From positions 123,884 through 187,883 of the forward strand of contig JBMHCD010000005.1 in the NCBI GenBank assembly GCA_049890095.1: DNA of 64,000 nucleotides, in the 5' to 3' direction. Positions 9,835-19,136 of this stretch are shown here, in pieces. The notes under the pieces were generated by a model. The model did not search any database and was not told the DNA's origin. It saw nothing but the letters and a program-made list of their open reading frames with translations. The position numbers and the translations under genes were made by a program. Each line of letters begins with the position of its first letter. Position 1 is the first letter of the stretch. Origin of the DNA: JABAYQ01 sp049890095 (GTDB lineage Bacteria > Bacteroidota > Bacteroidia > Flavobacteriales > UBA7312).

Positions 9835-12261
9835 GTGATTTTTGTTGATGTAATATTACCATTACCTCTTGTTGAAACTTTTACATTTGAGGTTCCAGAA
9901 CACTTTGAAAATATTCAGGTTGGAACTCGTGTAGTTGTTCAGTTTGGTAAAAAAAAGATTTACACTGCACTAGTATTTAAAAAGCATGCTGTCGCACCTC
10001 TAGGATACATTGTAAAACCAATTTTAGAAATTGTTGAAGATATTCCAATTGTTTCTAAAAAACAGCTAAAGTTTTGGGAGTGGATTTCTAATTATTATTG
10101 TTGTTCTTTGGGTGAAGTAATGAATGTTGCCTTACCTAGTTCTGTAAAATTGTCCAGTGAAACTAAGTTTACTTTAACAGAAAAGAAAGTAGATTATTCT
10201 CTTTTAAATCAAAATGAGTTATCTATAATTAAAACGTTAGAAAAAAATTCAAAACTTTCAATAAATGATGTTTTTACTATCATTAATACAAAAAAGGCCT
10301 TTTTAGTTGTTGAAAGTCTTTTAGATAAAAATCTAATACATGTTTTTGAGGAATTAAATGAAAGCTATAAGCCAAAGATTAAAAAATTTATTAAGCTTGA
10401 AAACTTTCATTTAGATAGAAGCGAGTTAATAAATTCAAAAAAACAGTTGCAAGTTTTTGATTTTTTAGTAGAGTATAACTCAAACAATCCGGATTCATTT
10501 ATTTTAATGAAAGATTTAATTTTTCATACCCAGTGTTCGTACCAAACAATAAAAGGATTAGTTTCAAAGTCTATTATTTCAGTTTTGGATTTAAAAGTAG
10601 ATCGAATTGATAGGTTTTCTGAAAATCAACTTGATACATTACCTATTTTATCTAATGCTCAAAAAAATGCTTTTGATAGTATAAATAATCAATTTATGAC
10701 GAAAGATGTTGTTCTATTACATGGAATAACTTCAAGTGGAAAAACCGAAATTTATATTAATCTTATAAATGAATTGATTAAAAAAGGGCAACAAGTACTT
10801 TATTTATTGCCTGAAATAGCTCTAACTTCACAAATAATTCGTCGTTTACAATTATATTTTGGAGATAAGGTAGTAGTTTATCATTCTAAACTAAATCAAC
10901 ATGAAAGAACAGAAATTTGGAAAGATTTACGATCTGGAAAACGATATTCTGTTGTAATTGGTGCTCGTTCGTCATTATTTTTACCTTTTAAAAACTTGGG
11001 GTGTATAATTATAGATGAAGAACATGAAACTACATTCAAACAATTTCAGCCAAATCCAAAGTATCACGCTAGAGATTGTTCTATAATGCTTGCTAAAATG
11101 TTGGGTATAAAAGTATTGTTAGGCTCGGCTACACCATCTATAGAATCCTATTATAACTCTAAAATTGGTAAATATGGTTTTGTTTCGCTAAATGAACGTT
11201 ATGGTAATATGGAATTGCCTGATGTTGAAATTGTAGACTTAAAGTATCTAAGACACAGAAAATTATTAAAAAGTAGTTTTTCCGAAAAATTGTTAGATAG
11301 CATTAAAACTTCTTTAAAAAATTCGGAACAAGTTATCCTTTTTCAAAATAGAAGAGGGTTTGCTCCTGTTAGTACTTGTCTTGATTGTGGATGGGTATAT
11401 CAATGTAAAAGTTGTGATGTTAGTTTAACTTACCATAAAAATTTAAATTTATTAAAGTGTCATTATTGTGGGTTTTCAGCATCGCCTATTGAAAAATGTC
11501 ATTCGTGTAATTCTCATAATATTTCAGTAAAAGGTTTAGGTACTGAAAAAATAGAAGAAGAATTAACGGAATTAATTCCTGATGCAAGGATAAAAAGAAT
11601 GGACCTTGATACAACCTCTAAAAAAAATGCACATCAAAATATAATAAATGAATTCGAGCAAGGTAAAATCGACATTTTAATAGGTACACAAATGGTAACA
11701 AAAGGACTAGATTTTGATAACGTTAGTGTGGTTGGAGTTATTTATGCGGACAATATGCTTAATTTTCCAGATTTTCGTTCTCATGAACGTTCATTTAATT
11801 TAATGGTTCAAGTTGCTGGAAGAGCAGGAAGAAAAAAGAAAAAGGGGAAAGTTATAATTCAAACTTATTCTGCCCAACACGAAATTATTAAAGCGGTTAT
11901 TGAAAGTAATTACAATCAGATGTATAACGATCAAATTTTAGAAAGAAAAGCTTTTGGTTATCCTCCATTTATTAAATTAATAGAGCTAGAAGTTTCTCAT
12001 AGAAATTTTGAAATTAACAATTTAGCTGCAAAAGATCTGGCAAATGCTTTGAGAGAGTCTTTCGGAACTAATGTTTTGGGTCCTGAATATCCTATGGTTT
12101 CTAGAATTAAAAACCTTTATATCAAAAACATTCTATTAAAAATAGATTCTGATATATCGTCAGCCAAAGTAAAAAAACATCTTTTAAATTTAATTAAATG
12201 GTTAAAAAGTCAATCTAAATATAAATCTGTTAAAGTAAAAATAGATGTTGACCCAGTTTAA
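9835..12261 (+). CDS. priA: Primosomal protein N', replication restart helicase
   Basis: PriA recognises stalled forks and reloads the replisome. The 808-residue product has the N-terminal 3'-DNA-binding domain (VDVILPLPLVETFTFEVP), Walker A (HGITSSGKTEIY, about residue 296), DEEH (about residue 392), and eight zinc-binding cysteines between about residues 515 and 560 (CLDCGWVYQCKSC, CHYCG, CHSCNS). Length and motif order are normal. The start is GTG; the MIFVDVILP opening fits the family, so I keep it. A box-like AATATTTG ends 6 nt before the GTG. The 3' end overlaps the convergent pseudouridine synthase gene by 4 nt. Confidence 0.97.
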   Translation: MIFVDVILPLPLVETFTFEVPEHFENIQVGTRVVVQFGKKKIYTALVFKKHAVAPLGYIVKPILEIVEDIPIVSKKQLKFWEWISNYYCCSLGEVMNVALPSSVKLSSETKFTLTEKKVDYSLLNQNELSIIKTLEKNSKLSINDVFTIINTKKAFLVVESLLDKNLIHVFEELNESYKPKIKKFIKLENFHLDRSELINSKKQLQVFDFLVEYNSNNPDSFILMKDLIFHTQCSYQTIKGLVSKSIISVLDLKVDRIDRFSENQLDTLPILSNAQKNAFDSINNQFMTKDVVLLHGITSSGKTEIYINLINELIKKGQQVLYLLPEIALTSQIIRRLQLYFGDKVVVYHSKLNQHERTEIWKDLRSGKRYSVVIGARSSLFLPFKNLGCIIIDEEHETTFKQFQPNPKYHARDCSIMLAKMLGIKVLLGSATPSIESYYNSKIGKYGFVSLNERYGNMELPDVEIVDLKYLRHRKLLKSSFSEKLLDSIKTSLKNSEQVILFQNRRGFAPVSTCLDCGWVYQCKSCDVSLTYHKNLNLLKCHYCGFSASPIEKCHSCNSHNISVKGLGTEKIEEELTELIPDARIKRMDLDTTSKKNAHQNIINEFEQGKIDILIGTQMVTKGLDFDNVSVVGVIYADNMLNFPDFRSHERSFNLMVQVAGRAGRKKKKGKVIIQTYSAQHEIIKAVIESNYNQMYNDQILERKAFGYPPFIKLIELEVSHRNFEINNLAAKDLANALRESFGTNVLGPEYPMVSRIKNLYIKNILLKIDSDISSAKVKKHLLNLIKWLKSQSKYKSVKVKIDVDPV

Positions 12262-12932
12262 TTAACACATTCTTTCCATAAATTATCATGTAGGGGAGGT
12301 GGGGCAATTATTTCAATTTCACGATTTTGAACAGGATGAATAAACTTTATTTTTCTTGCATGAAGATGAATGCTTGAATCCTTATTTGTTCTATCAAAAC
12401 CATATTTAATATCTCCTTTGATTGGGCAGCCAATAGAAGATAGTTGTACTCTGATTTGATGATGACGACCAGTTTTTGGTTTAACTTCTAATAAAAAATA
12501 TCGATCAAGTTTTTTTATCAATTTATAATTAAGCTCAGATTTCAATAAGCCACTTTCTTCTTTTTTATATGCAAATGATTTATTCCTTTTTTGATTTTTT
12601 TTCAGAAAGTGTGTTAAAGCTCCTTTTTCTGTTTTGGGTTTGTTTTTGACTATTGCCCAATAGGTTTTTTCGATTTCACGATTTTTAAATAAATTATTTA
12701 ATCGACTAAGTGCTTTGCTAGTTTTAGCAAACAAAAGAACACCACTAACCGGTCTGTCTATCCGGTGTACAACTCCCAAATATGCTTCTCCTGGTTTATT
12801 ATACTTTTTAACCAGATATTCTTTGACATATTCACTTAATGGCTTGTCACCTGTCTTATCTCCTTGAACAATATCTGAGGGTTTTTTGTTGACAGCAATG
12901 ACATGATTATCCTCATATAGGATATTTAGCAT
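12258..12932 (-). CDS. RluA-family RNA pseudouridine synthase
   Basis: The product isomerises a uridine in rRNA or tRNA to pseudouridine. The catalytic aspartate sits in VVHRIDRPVSGVLLFAK, and GRHHQIRVQLSSIGCPIKGD is the conserved second motif. At about 224 residues it is the short form: it has no N-terminal S4 domain, so the exact target position cannot be told. The ATG at 12932 overlaps the panB stop as TGATG, which suggests translational coupling; an in-frame TTG just upstream is less likely. It is the last gene of the transcript from 15926. Confidence 0.93.
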   Translation of the reverse strand: MLNILYEDNHVIAVNKKPSDIVQGDKTGDKPLSEYVKEYLVKKYNKPGEAYLGVVHRIDRPVSGVLLFAKTSKALSRLNNLFKNREIEKTYWAIVKNKPKTEKGALTHFLKKNQKRNKSFAYKKEESGLLKSELNYKLIKKLDRYFLLEVKPKTGRHHQIRVQLSSIGCPIKGDIKYGFDRTNKDSSIHLHARKIKFIHPVQNREIEIIAPPPLHDNLWKECVN

Positions 12933-13750
12933 CAATATTGTTCTTTTTCGTTAGGAAAATCGATGGTTTTTACATCATTTACATACTGACTTACTGCAGA
13001 TTTGATATCATCATAAAGGTTAAGATATCTTCTTAGAAATCTAGGACTAAATTCATGAGTCATTCCAATCATATCATGTAAAACAAGAACTTGACCGTCT
13101 ACATTAGGTCCTGCACCAATTCCAATGACTGGAATTTTTACACTTTCAGCAACTTTTTTAGCTAATGAAGATGGAATTTTTTCTAAAACTATCGCAAAAC
13201 AACCTGCTTGTTCTAATAATAAGGCATCTTCAATTAACTGTTTTGCTTCTTGTTCTTCTTTTGCTCTCACTGTGTAAGTACCAAATTTATAAATCGATTG
13301 AGGAGTTAAACCTAAATGACCCATAACGGGAATTCCAGCACTTAAAATACGTTCGATAGATTCAATAATTTCTTTACCACCTTCTAGTTTTACTGAATGC
13401 GCTCCAGATTCTTTCATTATTCTAATTGCACAACTTAATGCTTGTTTAGAATTTCCTTGATAGGATCCAAATGGCATATCAGCTACAATTAAAGCTCTAT
13501 CAACAGCTCGCACAACAGAAGAAGTATGATAAATCATTTGATCTAATGTTATAGGAAGAGTAGTTTCATTACCAGCCATAACGTTAGAAGCCGAATCGCC
13601 AACTAATATTACGTCAATTCCTCCTTGATCAACAATTTTAGCTAATGTATAATCGTATGCTGTTAGCATAGAGATTTTCTCTCCATTACGCTTCATTTCT
13701 TGTAAGGAATGGGTTGTTATTTTCTTGTAAGATTTTTTGTGTATTGACAT
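12932..13750 (-). CDS. panB: 3-methyl-2-oxobutanoate hydroxymethyltransferase
   Basis: PanB adds a hydroxymethyl group from methylene-tetrahydrofolate to ketoisovalerate, the first committed step to pantothenate and CoA. The 272-residue product shows the metal- and substrate-binding motifs of the family: MLTAYDYTLAKIVDQGGIDVILVGDSASNV, then VKLEGG, PVMGHLGLTPQS and IPVIGIGAGPNVDGQVLVLHDMIG. It starts 1 nt after the stop of the coiled-coil gene and overlaps the pseudouridine synthase gene by 1 nt, so the three are probably one transcript. No other pantothenate gene is nearby. Confidence 0.97.
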   Translation of the reverse strand: MSIHKKSYKKITTHSLQEMKRNGEKISMLTAYDYTLAKIVDQGGIDVILVGDSASNVMAGNETTLPITLDQMIYHTSSVVRAVDRALIVADMPFGSYQGNSKQALSCAIRIMKESGAHSVKLEGGKEIIESIERILSAGIPVMGHLGLTPQSIYKFGTYTVRAKEEQEAKQLIEDALLLEQAGCFAIVLEKIPSSLAKKVAESVKIPVIGIGAGPNVDGQVLVLHDMIGMTHEFSPRFLRRYLNLYDDIKSAVSQYVNDVKTIDFPNEKEQY

Positions 13751-13751
13751 G

Positions 13752-15926
13752 TTAAAATTTGACTATATAAGCATCCTTGAAACCTAAATTATTTACATTT
13801 AGTAAATGTTCTCTTGCATCAGAGTAGTTAGTAAATTTTCCGCTTATATAAATGAATTGCTTGTTTTGAGTTTCTATTTTAGTAATATCATTTAACCCTT
13901 CAATATCTATTTCATTTTCAAATAACCCAAGCTGTACTCTATATGTCTGACCTGAATCTGTTCTTTCATTTTGAGATACTTCACTCTGTAAAGTCAATAA
14001 CTGAGATTGAAACAATCTACTTTTTTCTAATTCAAATCTGTAAGATTCTGCAAATTGAGCAGCGATAACTTTTTGTAATTCTAAAGTTTTTTGAAGTGTT
14101 TGATTTTCAAGTTTTATATTTTTTAATGTAGCAATATTATCTTGGTTTTCTTTTTGTAAACTCTGATACTTAATAATTAATTCTTCTAATTCGTTTGATT
14201 TAGTCTGTAAAAATGAATTGGATTTCGTGAGTACATTAATAGAATCCGACAAAGATTTATTTTCCGAGCTAAGACGAGTGTTTAAGTTTTGAATTTTCTC
14301 TACTTTTTGTTTCAGATTGGTTGTAGATGTTTCTAGTTTTGATATTTTGCTATCCTTTGAAATAATAGATTTTTCATGTTTTGAAATAGAAGTTTGTAAA
14401 GAGACTTTTAAATCATTTAAACTTTTAATTTTTTGATTTTTTTCTGATAATTGTGAATTCAGACTTTTTTGATTTGATTCTAAATTGTCTTTTTGTTTAG
14501 TGAGACTATTAATAGAGTTTTTTTGTGAAACAATTTTTTTATTTAACTCTGATTTTATACCACTAATTTCGGTTTTTAAATTTTGAATTTGAGAATTTAA
14601 ATCGTTTATAGTCTTTTCGGACGAACTATTTATATTTTTTACATCATTAAGTTTCGTATTTAATAATGTCAGTTGATTATTTAAATTTTTAACCTCTTTA
14701 TCTTGTGAAACAATTTTTCTTTTAAGTTCAGATTTTTCAGACGATAAGTTTTCTTTTTCACTGGTTAGAGAAGTTTTTTGTAATTTAATGTTGCTTAGTT
14801 CAAGTTCTAATTTTTCATTTTCTTTTTTCAGAACATTAATCTTCGAATTTAGGTTTGTTAATTCGACTGTTTTACTGCTGAGTTTTCCAGTTGTATTAGA
14901 TAATTTATTTTGCAAGTCGCTTAATTTGGTACTCTTTGTTTCTAAAGATTGTTTTAGTTCTTTATTTTTTTTGTTTAACTGAGTTATATCATTTTCATAG
15001 TCAAACACCAAATTTTTAAAATCAACTAAGTCTTTATTATTTTTTTCAATTGTTGTTTTTTCGTTTTTTAACTTACTTTTTAACTCAGTGTTTGAATTAT
15101 TTGAAAGGATTAGCTTTTCTTCTATTTCTTTAAGTTGAACAGAAAGTTTCTGGTTTGAAATAGTAATACTATCAATTGCTGTTTTTTTAGAATCAATAAC
15201 TCTATTTTTCTCAATTATGTCAGTCTCAAGTTTTAAAAGTTTATCGTTAGTTTGTTTGAAATCTTTTTGTGAAACATAATCGCCTTGCTTTTCAACGTGT
15301 ATAAAATCAATTCTTGATTGAGATGATGGTCCAACTATAATACCTAACCTTCCATTTGTAAATTGATCTAAAACGTATGTTTCGATAAATTTGAAATTAA
15401 AGTAGAGATCTATTTTTCCGTTGTAGTTTACTATGTCAACATAATTAAATTCATTATTTCCTTTTAGATGTTGAGAGGTAGTCCAACCTTTATTCTCCCT
15501 TGTTCCACTTAAGTATTTTGATTGACCATCAATAATTAGTCTTACTCTGTATTCGTTTTTTGTATTAATTTCTACAGAAACAGTACCATTACCATCCAAT
15601 TGAGTATTTAGCAAAATTCCTGCAAATGCCATTTTATTTGAATTAGGCTCTAGTTTTATAGATGTTTTGATTTTATAATTTTCTTCATTAAAAGAAGTTT
15701 TAGAAAATAGAGTAAATTCAGAATTTTTATTATTTCTGCTCAAAAATAAATCACCATCATCAACTATAAAATAATTGTCGATTGTAAGCTTAACGTCAAA
15801 TAGAGTATTTTGAGAATTAAAATTTTCTTTGAAAACTTCCTGATTGAAGTTTGTTAGAGGGATTTGTTGGGCAATTAAAGAAGATGTTGTAACAAGGAAA
15901 GCAATTAAAAAGAAATAGTTTTTCAT
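13752..15926 (-). CDS. Exported coiled-coil protein with SPOR-like C-terminus
   Basis: A 724-residue protein not assigned to a named family. It has a Sec signal peptide (FLVTTSSLIAQQ). Residues about 25-210 look like a beta-sandwich (LamG/concanavalin-like) domain with repeated Lys/Asn/Phe strands. Residues about 225-625 are an almost uninterrupted coiled coil of Lys, Leu, Ser, Asn and Glu heptads. The last 75 residues (TYRVQLGLFENEID to DAYIVKF) resemble a SPOR domain, the fold that binds denuded septal peptidoglycan. A periplasmic structural or cell-envelope role is inferred. It is the first gene of the transcript that continues into panB. Confidence 0.85.
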   Translation of the reverse strand: MKNYFFLIAFLVTTSSLIAQQIPLTNFNQEVFKENFNSQNTLFDVKLTIDNYFIVDDGDLFLSRNNKNSEFTLFSKTSFNEENYKIKTSIKLEPNSNKMAFAGILLNTQLDGNGTVSVEINTKNEYRVRLIIDGQSKYLSGTRENKGWTTSQHLKGNNEFNYVDIVNYNGKIDLYFNFKFIETYVLDQFTNGRLGIIVGPSSQSRIDFIHVEKQGDYVSQKDFKQTNDKLLKLETDIIEKNRVIDSKKTAIDSITISNQKLSVQLKEIEEKLILSNNSNTELKSKLKNEKTTIEKNNKDLVDFKNLVFDYENDITQLNKKNKELKQSLETKSTKLSDLQNKLSNTTGKLSSKTVELTNLNSKINVLKKENEKLELELSNIKLQKTSLTSEKENLSSEKSELKRKIVSQDKEVKNLNNQLTLLNTKLNDVKNINSSSEKTINDLNSQIQNLKTEISGIKSELNKKIVSQKNSINSLTKQKDNLESNQKSLNSQLSEKNQKIKSLNDLKVSLQTSISKHEKSIISKDSKISKLETSTTNLKQKVEKIQNLNTRLSSENKSLSDSINVLTKSNSFLQTKSNELEELIIKYQSLQKENQDNIATLKNIKLENQTLQKTLELQKVIAAQFAESYRFELEKSRLFQSQLLTLQSEVSQNERTDSGQTYRVQLGLFENEIDIEGLNDITKIETQNKQFIYISGKFTNYSDAREHLLNVNNLGFKDAYIVKF

Positions 15927-15951
15927 AATTAGTAATCATTATATATATCTA

Positions 15952-15959
15952 CAAATGTA
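15952..15959 (-). promoter_or_regulatory. Minus-7 box TACATTTG of the coiled-coil/panB transcript
   Basis: On the minus strand the box TACATTTG matches the Bacteroidetes consensus TAnnTTTG and ends 25 nt before the ATG at 15926. It faces the promoter of the lipoprotein gene at 16012. No clear minus-33 TTTG is visible. Confidence 0.5.
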
Positions 15960-15975
15960 GTAAGTGTTATTCACA

Positions 15976-16006
15976 TTTGAAAGTATAAATATAAAGTATA
16001 AATTTG
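15976..16006 (+). promoter_or_regulatory. Promoter TTTG-N19-TAAATTTG placed 5 nt before ATG
   Basis: TTTG at 15976-15979 and TAAATTTG at 15999-16006 are separated by 19 nt, the full flavobacterial consensus. The ATG at 16012 follows after only 5 nt, so transcription should begin at or next to the start codon. Confidence 0.7.
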
Positions 16007-16011
16007 CATAT

Positions 16012-17061
16012 ATGAAAAAATCAACTCTTTTATTATTTTCTGTGCTATTATTTATTTTTTCTTGTGATTCTGATTTTGATGTAAATGCAGATTGGAAAGA
16101 ATCTATGGTTGTTTATGGATTGTTAGACCAATCAGTCGATACCCAAAAAGTGATAATTTACAAGGCATTTTTAGGAAATCAAAGTGCATATGCTTTAGCT
16201 CAAGAAATAGACTCTATTTATTATGGTGAAAATGATTTAGAGGTGTTTTTATATGGATTAGACGGTGAAGATACTATACAAACTATAGCATTAAATTATA
16301 CAGAAACTAATAATAGAAATCATTCAGGATCGGATACAATTTTCTCTCTAGAAAAATCAGTAGAATATACAACAACTGAAAAATTGGACCCAGAATTAGT
16401 TTACCATTTTTATGCGTTAAACTTAAATAGTGGTAATGAAGTAAGATCTTCAACTTCACTCATTAGTCCCTTAGATATTAACGAAGGGTTTGGAGATGTA
16501 ATATTTTTTAAAAATAACCAGTACAGAACTTATAAGTTAAAATGGAGATCCTCGGCAAATGCTATTTCATACAAACCTATTTTACGTTTTTATTACATAG
16601 AAAAAGACGTTTTTACAGGAGAAGTTTCCTATAAATTTATTGAAAAAGAATATGCAGAGCAATCTTCGGTTAATGCAAATGGTGGTCAGCAAATGGAATT
16701 AGGAATTAGTGGAGAAAGCTTTTATTATTTTGTTAAGAATTCAATTTCACCTAACGAAAATGTTGAACGAATTAATGCTCAAGAATTAGATGATGGAGTT
16801 TCAAGCTCAGATAATTGGTTAGGAGGTATTGAGTTTAGATTTGTTGTAGGTGGTGAAGAAATATCTCAATATATCAGTATAAACAATTTACCAAATTTAT
16901 TATTTCAAGATCCTCCAACTTATACTAATATTGAAAATGGATTAGGTATTTTTTCCTCTAGACTTAATGCTTCGTTATCCTATAAAAAACTTGAGGTTCA
17001 ATCCTTAAGTGAGTTATCTAGTGGTGAAACTACCAATGAATTGGGTTTTATTGTTCCCTAG
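16012..17061 (+). CDS. DUF4249-type outer-membrane lipoprotein
   Basis: The 349-residue product starts with a lipoprotein signal (LLLFSVLLFIFSCDSDF), Cys being the lipidation site. The sequence after it (MVVYGLLDQSVDTQKVIIYKAFLG) matches the DUF4249 opening, where a beta-sandwich follows the anchor. The ATG at 16012 is preferred over an upstream TTG/ATA region because the promoter box ends at 16006 and the signal peptide starts here. DUF4249 genes usually sit next to a TonB-dependent receptor, as at 40812-44302; this copy has none beside it, so it is an orphan. Its ligand is unknown. Confidence 0.82.
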   Translation: MKKSTLLLFSVLLFIFSCDSDFDVNADWKESMVVYGLLDQSVDTQKVIIYKAFLGNQSAYALAQEIDSIYYGENDLEVFLYGLDGEDTIQTIALNYTETNNRNHSGSDTIFSLEKSVEYTTTEKLDPELVYHFYALNLNSGNEVRSSTSLISPLDINEGFGDVIFFKNNQYRTYKLKWRSSANAISYKPILRFYYIEKDVFTGEVSYKFIEKEYAEQSSVNANGGQQMELGISGESFYYFVKNSISPNENVERINAQELDDGVSSSDNWLGGIEFRFVVGGEEISQYISINNLPNLLFQDPPTYTNIENGLGIFSSRLNASLSYKKLEVQSLSELSSGETTNELGFIVP

Positions 17062-17065
17062 TTCT

Positions 17066-17076
17066 GACAAGCTGTC
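17066..17076. promoter_or_regulatory. Small inverted repeat GACA-AGC-TGTC upstream of the dnaK promoter
   Basis: GACA and TGTC flank three bases about 77 bp upstream of the start predicted from the sigma-54-like element. That is the usual distance for an enhancer-binding protein site, but the repeat is short and the role is only a suggestion. Confidence 0.25.
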
Positions 17077-17120
17077 TTAAAATGTGACATCCTTTCATGT
17101 TCTATTCTCTTTTTCTGCTT

Positions 17121-17136
17121 TGGCATATTCTTTGCA
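17121..17136 (+). promoter_or_regulatory. Sigma-54-like -24/-12 element before dnaK
   Basis: TGGCAT, five bases, then TTGCA matches the sigma-54 consensus TGGCAC-N5-TTGCW with one mismatch and exact GG-to-GC spacing. It lies 46 bp before the dnaK ATG, giving a leader of about 35 nt. A degenerate minus-7 box (TATTCTTTG, one base too long) overlaps it, so a normal promoter is the alternative. Confidence 0.45.
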
Positions 17137-17182
17137 TTTATGCTTTTCAGTTAAACAATTGAATTAATCAAAATTATATAAA

Positions 17183-19081
17183 ATGAGTAAAATTATTGGA
17201 ATCGATTTAGGTACAACCAATTCATGTGTTTCTGTAATGGAAGGTAATGAACCGGTAGTTATTCCTAATAGTGAAGGTAAAAGAACAACACCTTCAATTG
17301 TTGCCTTTGTTGAGGGAGGCGAAAGAAAAGTTGGTGACCCAGCAAAAAGACAAGCAATCACTAACCCTCAAAAAACAATTTCTTCGATTAAAAGGTTTAT
17401 GGGAGAGTCTTTTAATAAAATGACAAAAGAAATTTCACGAGTACCATATAAAATGGAAAAAGGAGATAATAATACTGTTCGAGTAAAGATAGATGACAGA
17501 TTATATACTCCTCAAGAAATTTCTGCAATGGTACTTCAAAAGATGAAAAAAACAGCAGAAGACTATCTTGGTTCTGAAGTTTCTGAGGCTGTTGTAACTG
17601 TTCCTGCATATTTTAATGATGCTCAAAGACAAGCTACTAAAGAAGCAGGGGAAATAGCAGGTTTAAAAGTTAGTAGAATTATCAACGAGCCTACAGCAGC
17701 AGCTTTGGCTTATGGTTTAGATAAGGCTGATCAAGACAAAACAATAGCTGTTTTTGACTTAGGAGGAGGTACTTTTGATGTTTCTATTCTAGAATTAGGT
17801 GATGGTGTTTTTGAAGTGAAGTCAACAAATGGAGATACTCATCTTGGTGGTGATGACTTTGATCAAATATTGATAGACTGGTTGGCAGAAGAGTTTAATA
17901 AAGACGAAGGTATCGACCTAAGAAAAGATGCAATGGCATTACAGAGATTAAAAGAAGCTGCTGAAAAAGCTAAAGTTGAATTGTCTTCTGGAACACAAAC
18001 GGAAATAAACCTTCCTTATGTTACTGCTACAGCATCAGGACCTAAGCACTTGGTTAGAACATTAACAAGGGCTCAATTTGAAAAGCTTGCTGATACACTT
18101 ATACAAGCAACTATTCCTCCGTGCCAACAAGCTTTGAAAGATGCTGGTTTGTCTAAAGGAGATATAGATGAAGTAATATTAGTAGGAGGGTCTACAAGAA
18201 TTCCTGCAATCCAAAATATTGTAAAAGAATTTTTTGGTAAAGAGCCATCGAAAGGTGTTAACCCTGATGAAGTAGTAGCAATCGGTGCAGCTATTCAGGG
18301 TGGTGTTCTAACAGGCGACGTTAAAGATGTGCTTTTATTAGATGTTACTCCACTTTCCTTAGGTATCGAAACAATGGGAGGTGTTATGACTAAATTAATA
18401 GAATCAAATACTACTATTCCAACAAAAAAATCAGAGGTGTTCTCAACAGCAGCTGATAATCAACCTGCTGTAGATATTCATGTTTTACAAGGAGAACGTC
18501 CAATGGCTAATGATAACAAAACCATTGGTAGATTTCAGTTATCTGATATTCCACCAGCTCCTAGAGGAGTACCTCAGATTGAAGTAACTTTTGATATTGA
18601 TGCAAATGGAATTTTGAATGTATCTGCAAAAGATAAAGCTACTGGAAAAGAGCAGAACATTAAAATTGAAGCTTCTTCTGGATTATCTGAACAAGAAATT
18701 GAAAGAATGAAAAAAGAGGCTGAAGCGAATGCTGATGCAGATAAAAAAGTTAAAGAAACTGCAGAAAAAATTAATGGAGCTGATGCCATGATTTTTCAAA
18801 CAGAAAAACAGTTAAAAGAATTTGGAGATAAATTATCAGATGATAAAAAAGCTCCTATCGAAACTGCTTTAGCAGAGCTTAAAAAGGCTCATGAAAGTAA
18901 AGATTTAGCTTCAATTGATTCAGCAATGGAGCAAATAAATCAAGCATGGACTGCTGCCTCTGAAGAAATGTACAAAGCGGGTCAGCAAGGTGGTGAAAGT
19001 CCAGAGCCTGGACAAGCAAATGCTAATACTGGTGATGATGTCACCGATGTTGATTTTGAAGAGGTTAAGGAAGACAAATAA
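17183..19081 (+). CDS. dnaK: Chaperone DnaK (Hsp70)
   Basis: This is a full-length 632-residue Hsp70. The ATPase domain opens with GIDLGTTNSCVSVMEG and contains IINEPTAAALAYGLDK, AVFDLGGGTFDVSI and VILVGGSTRIP. The interdomain linker is DVLLLDVTPLSLGIE, and the substrate-binding domain and a helical lid follow, ending in an acidic tail (DVDFEEVKEDK). It folds and protects cytosolic proteins with DnaJ and GrpE, neither of which is in this window. It is transcribed alone: a sigma-54-like promoter precedes it and a strong hairpin terminator follows it. Confidence 0.99.
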   Translation: MSKIIGIDLGTTNSCVSVMEGNEPVVIPNSEGKRTTPSIVAFVEGGERKVGDPAKRQAITNPQKTISSIKRFMGESFNKMTKEISRVPYKMEKGDNNTVRVKIDDRLYTPQEISAMVLQKMKKTAEDYLGSEVSEAVVTVPAYFNDAQRQATKEAGEIAGLKVSRIINEPTAAALAYGLDKADQDKTIAVFDLGGGTFDVSILELGDGVFEVKSTNGDTHLGGDDFDQILIDWLAEEFNKDEGIDLRKDAMALQRLKEAAEKAKVELSSGTQTEINLPYVTATASGPKHLVRTLTRAQFEKLADTLIQATIPPCQQALKDAGLSKGDIDEVILVGGSTRIPAIQNIVKEFFGKEPSKGVNPDEVVAIGAAIQGGVLTGDVKDVLLLDVTPLSLGIETMGGVMTKLIESNTTIPTKKSEVFSTAADNQPAVDIHVLQGERPMANDNKTIGRFQLSDIPPAPRGVPQIEVTFDIDANGILNVSAKDKATGKEQNIKIEASSGLSEQEIERMKKEAEANADADKKVKETAEKINGADAMIFQTEKQLKEFGDKLSDDKKAPIETALAELKKAHESKDLASIDSAMEQINQAWTAASEEMYKAGQQGGESPEPGQANANTGDDVTDVDFEEVKEDK

Positions 19082-19102
19082 TCTTTAATTTAACTAAATT
19101 GA

Positions 19103-19136
19103 ATAAAGCTCTCAGAAATGAGGGCTTTATTTTTTT
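19103..19136 (+). terminator. Rho-independent terminator of dnaK
   Basis: ATAAAGC-T-CTCA pairs with TGAG-G-GCTTTAT around a GAAA loop, followed by a run of T. The right arm and T run overlap the last codons of the convergent smpB gene. Confidence 0.9.

Noticed and set aside
14788..14982. Plus-strand open frame of 64 codons inside the coiled-coil gene
   Set aside because: Composition (Ser, Phe, Leu runs) is the mirror of Lys/Glu/Asn heptads on the other strand.
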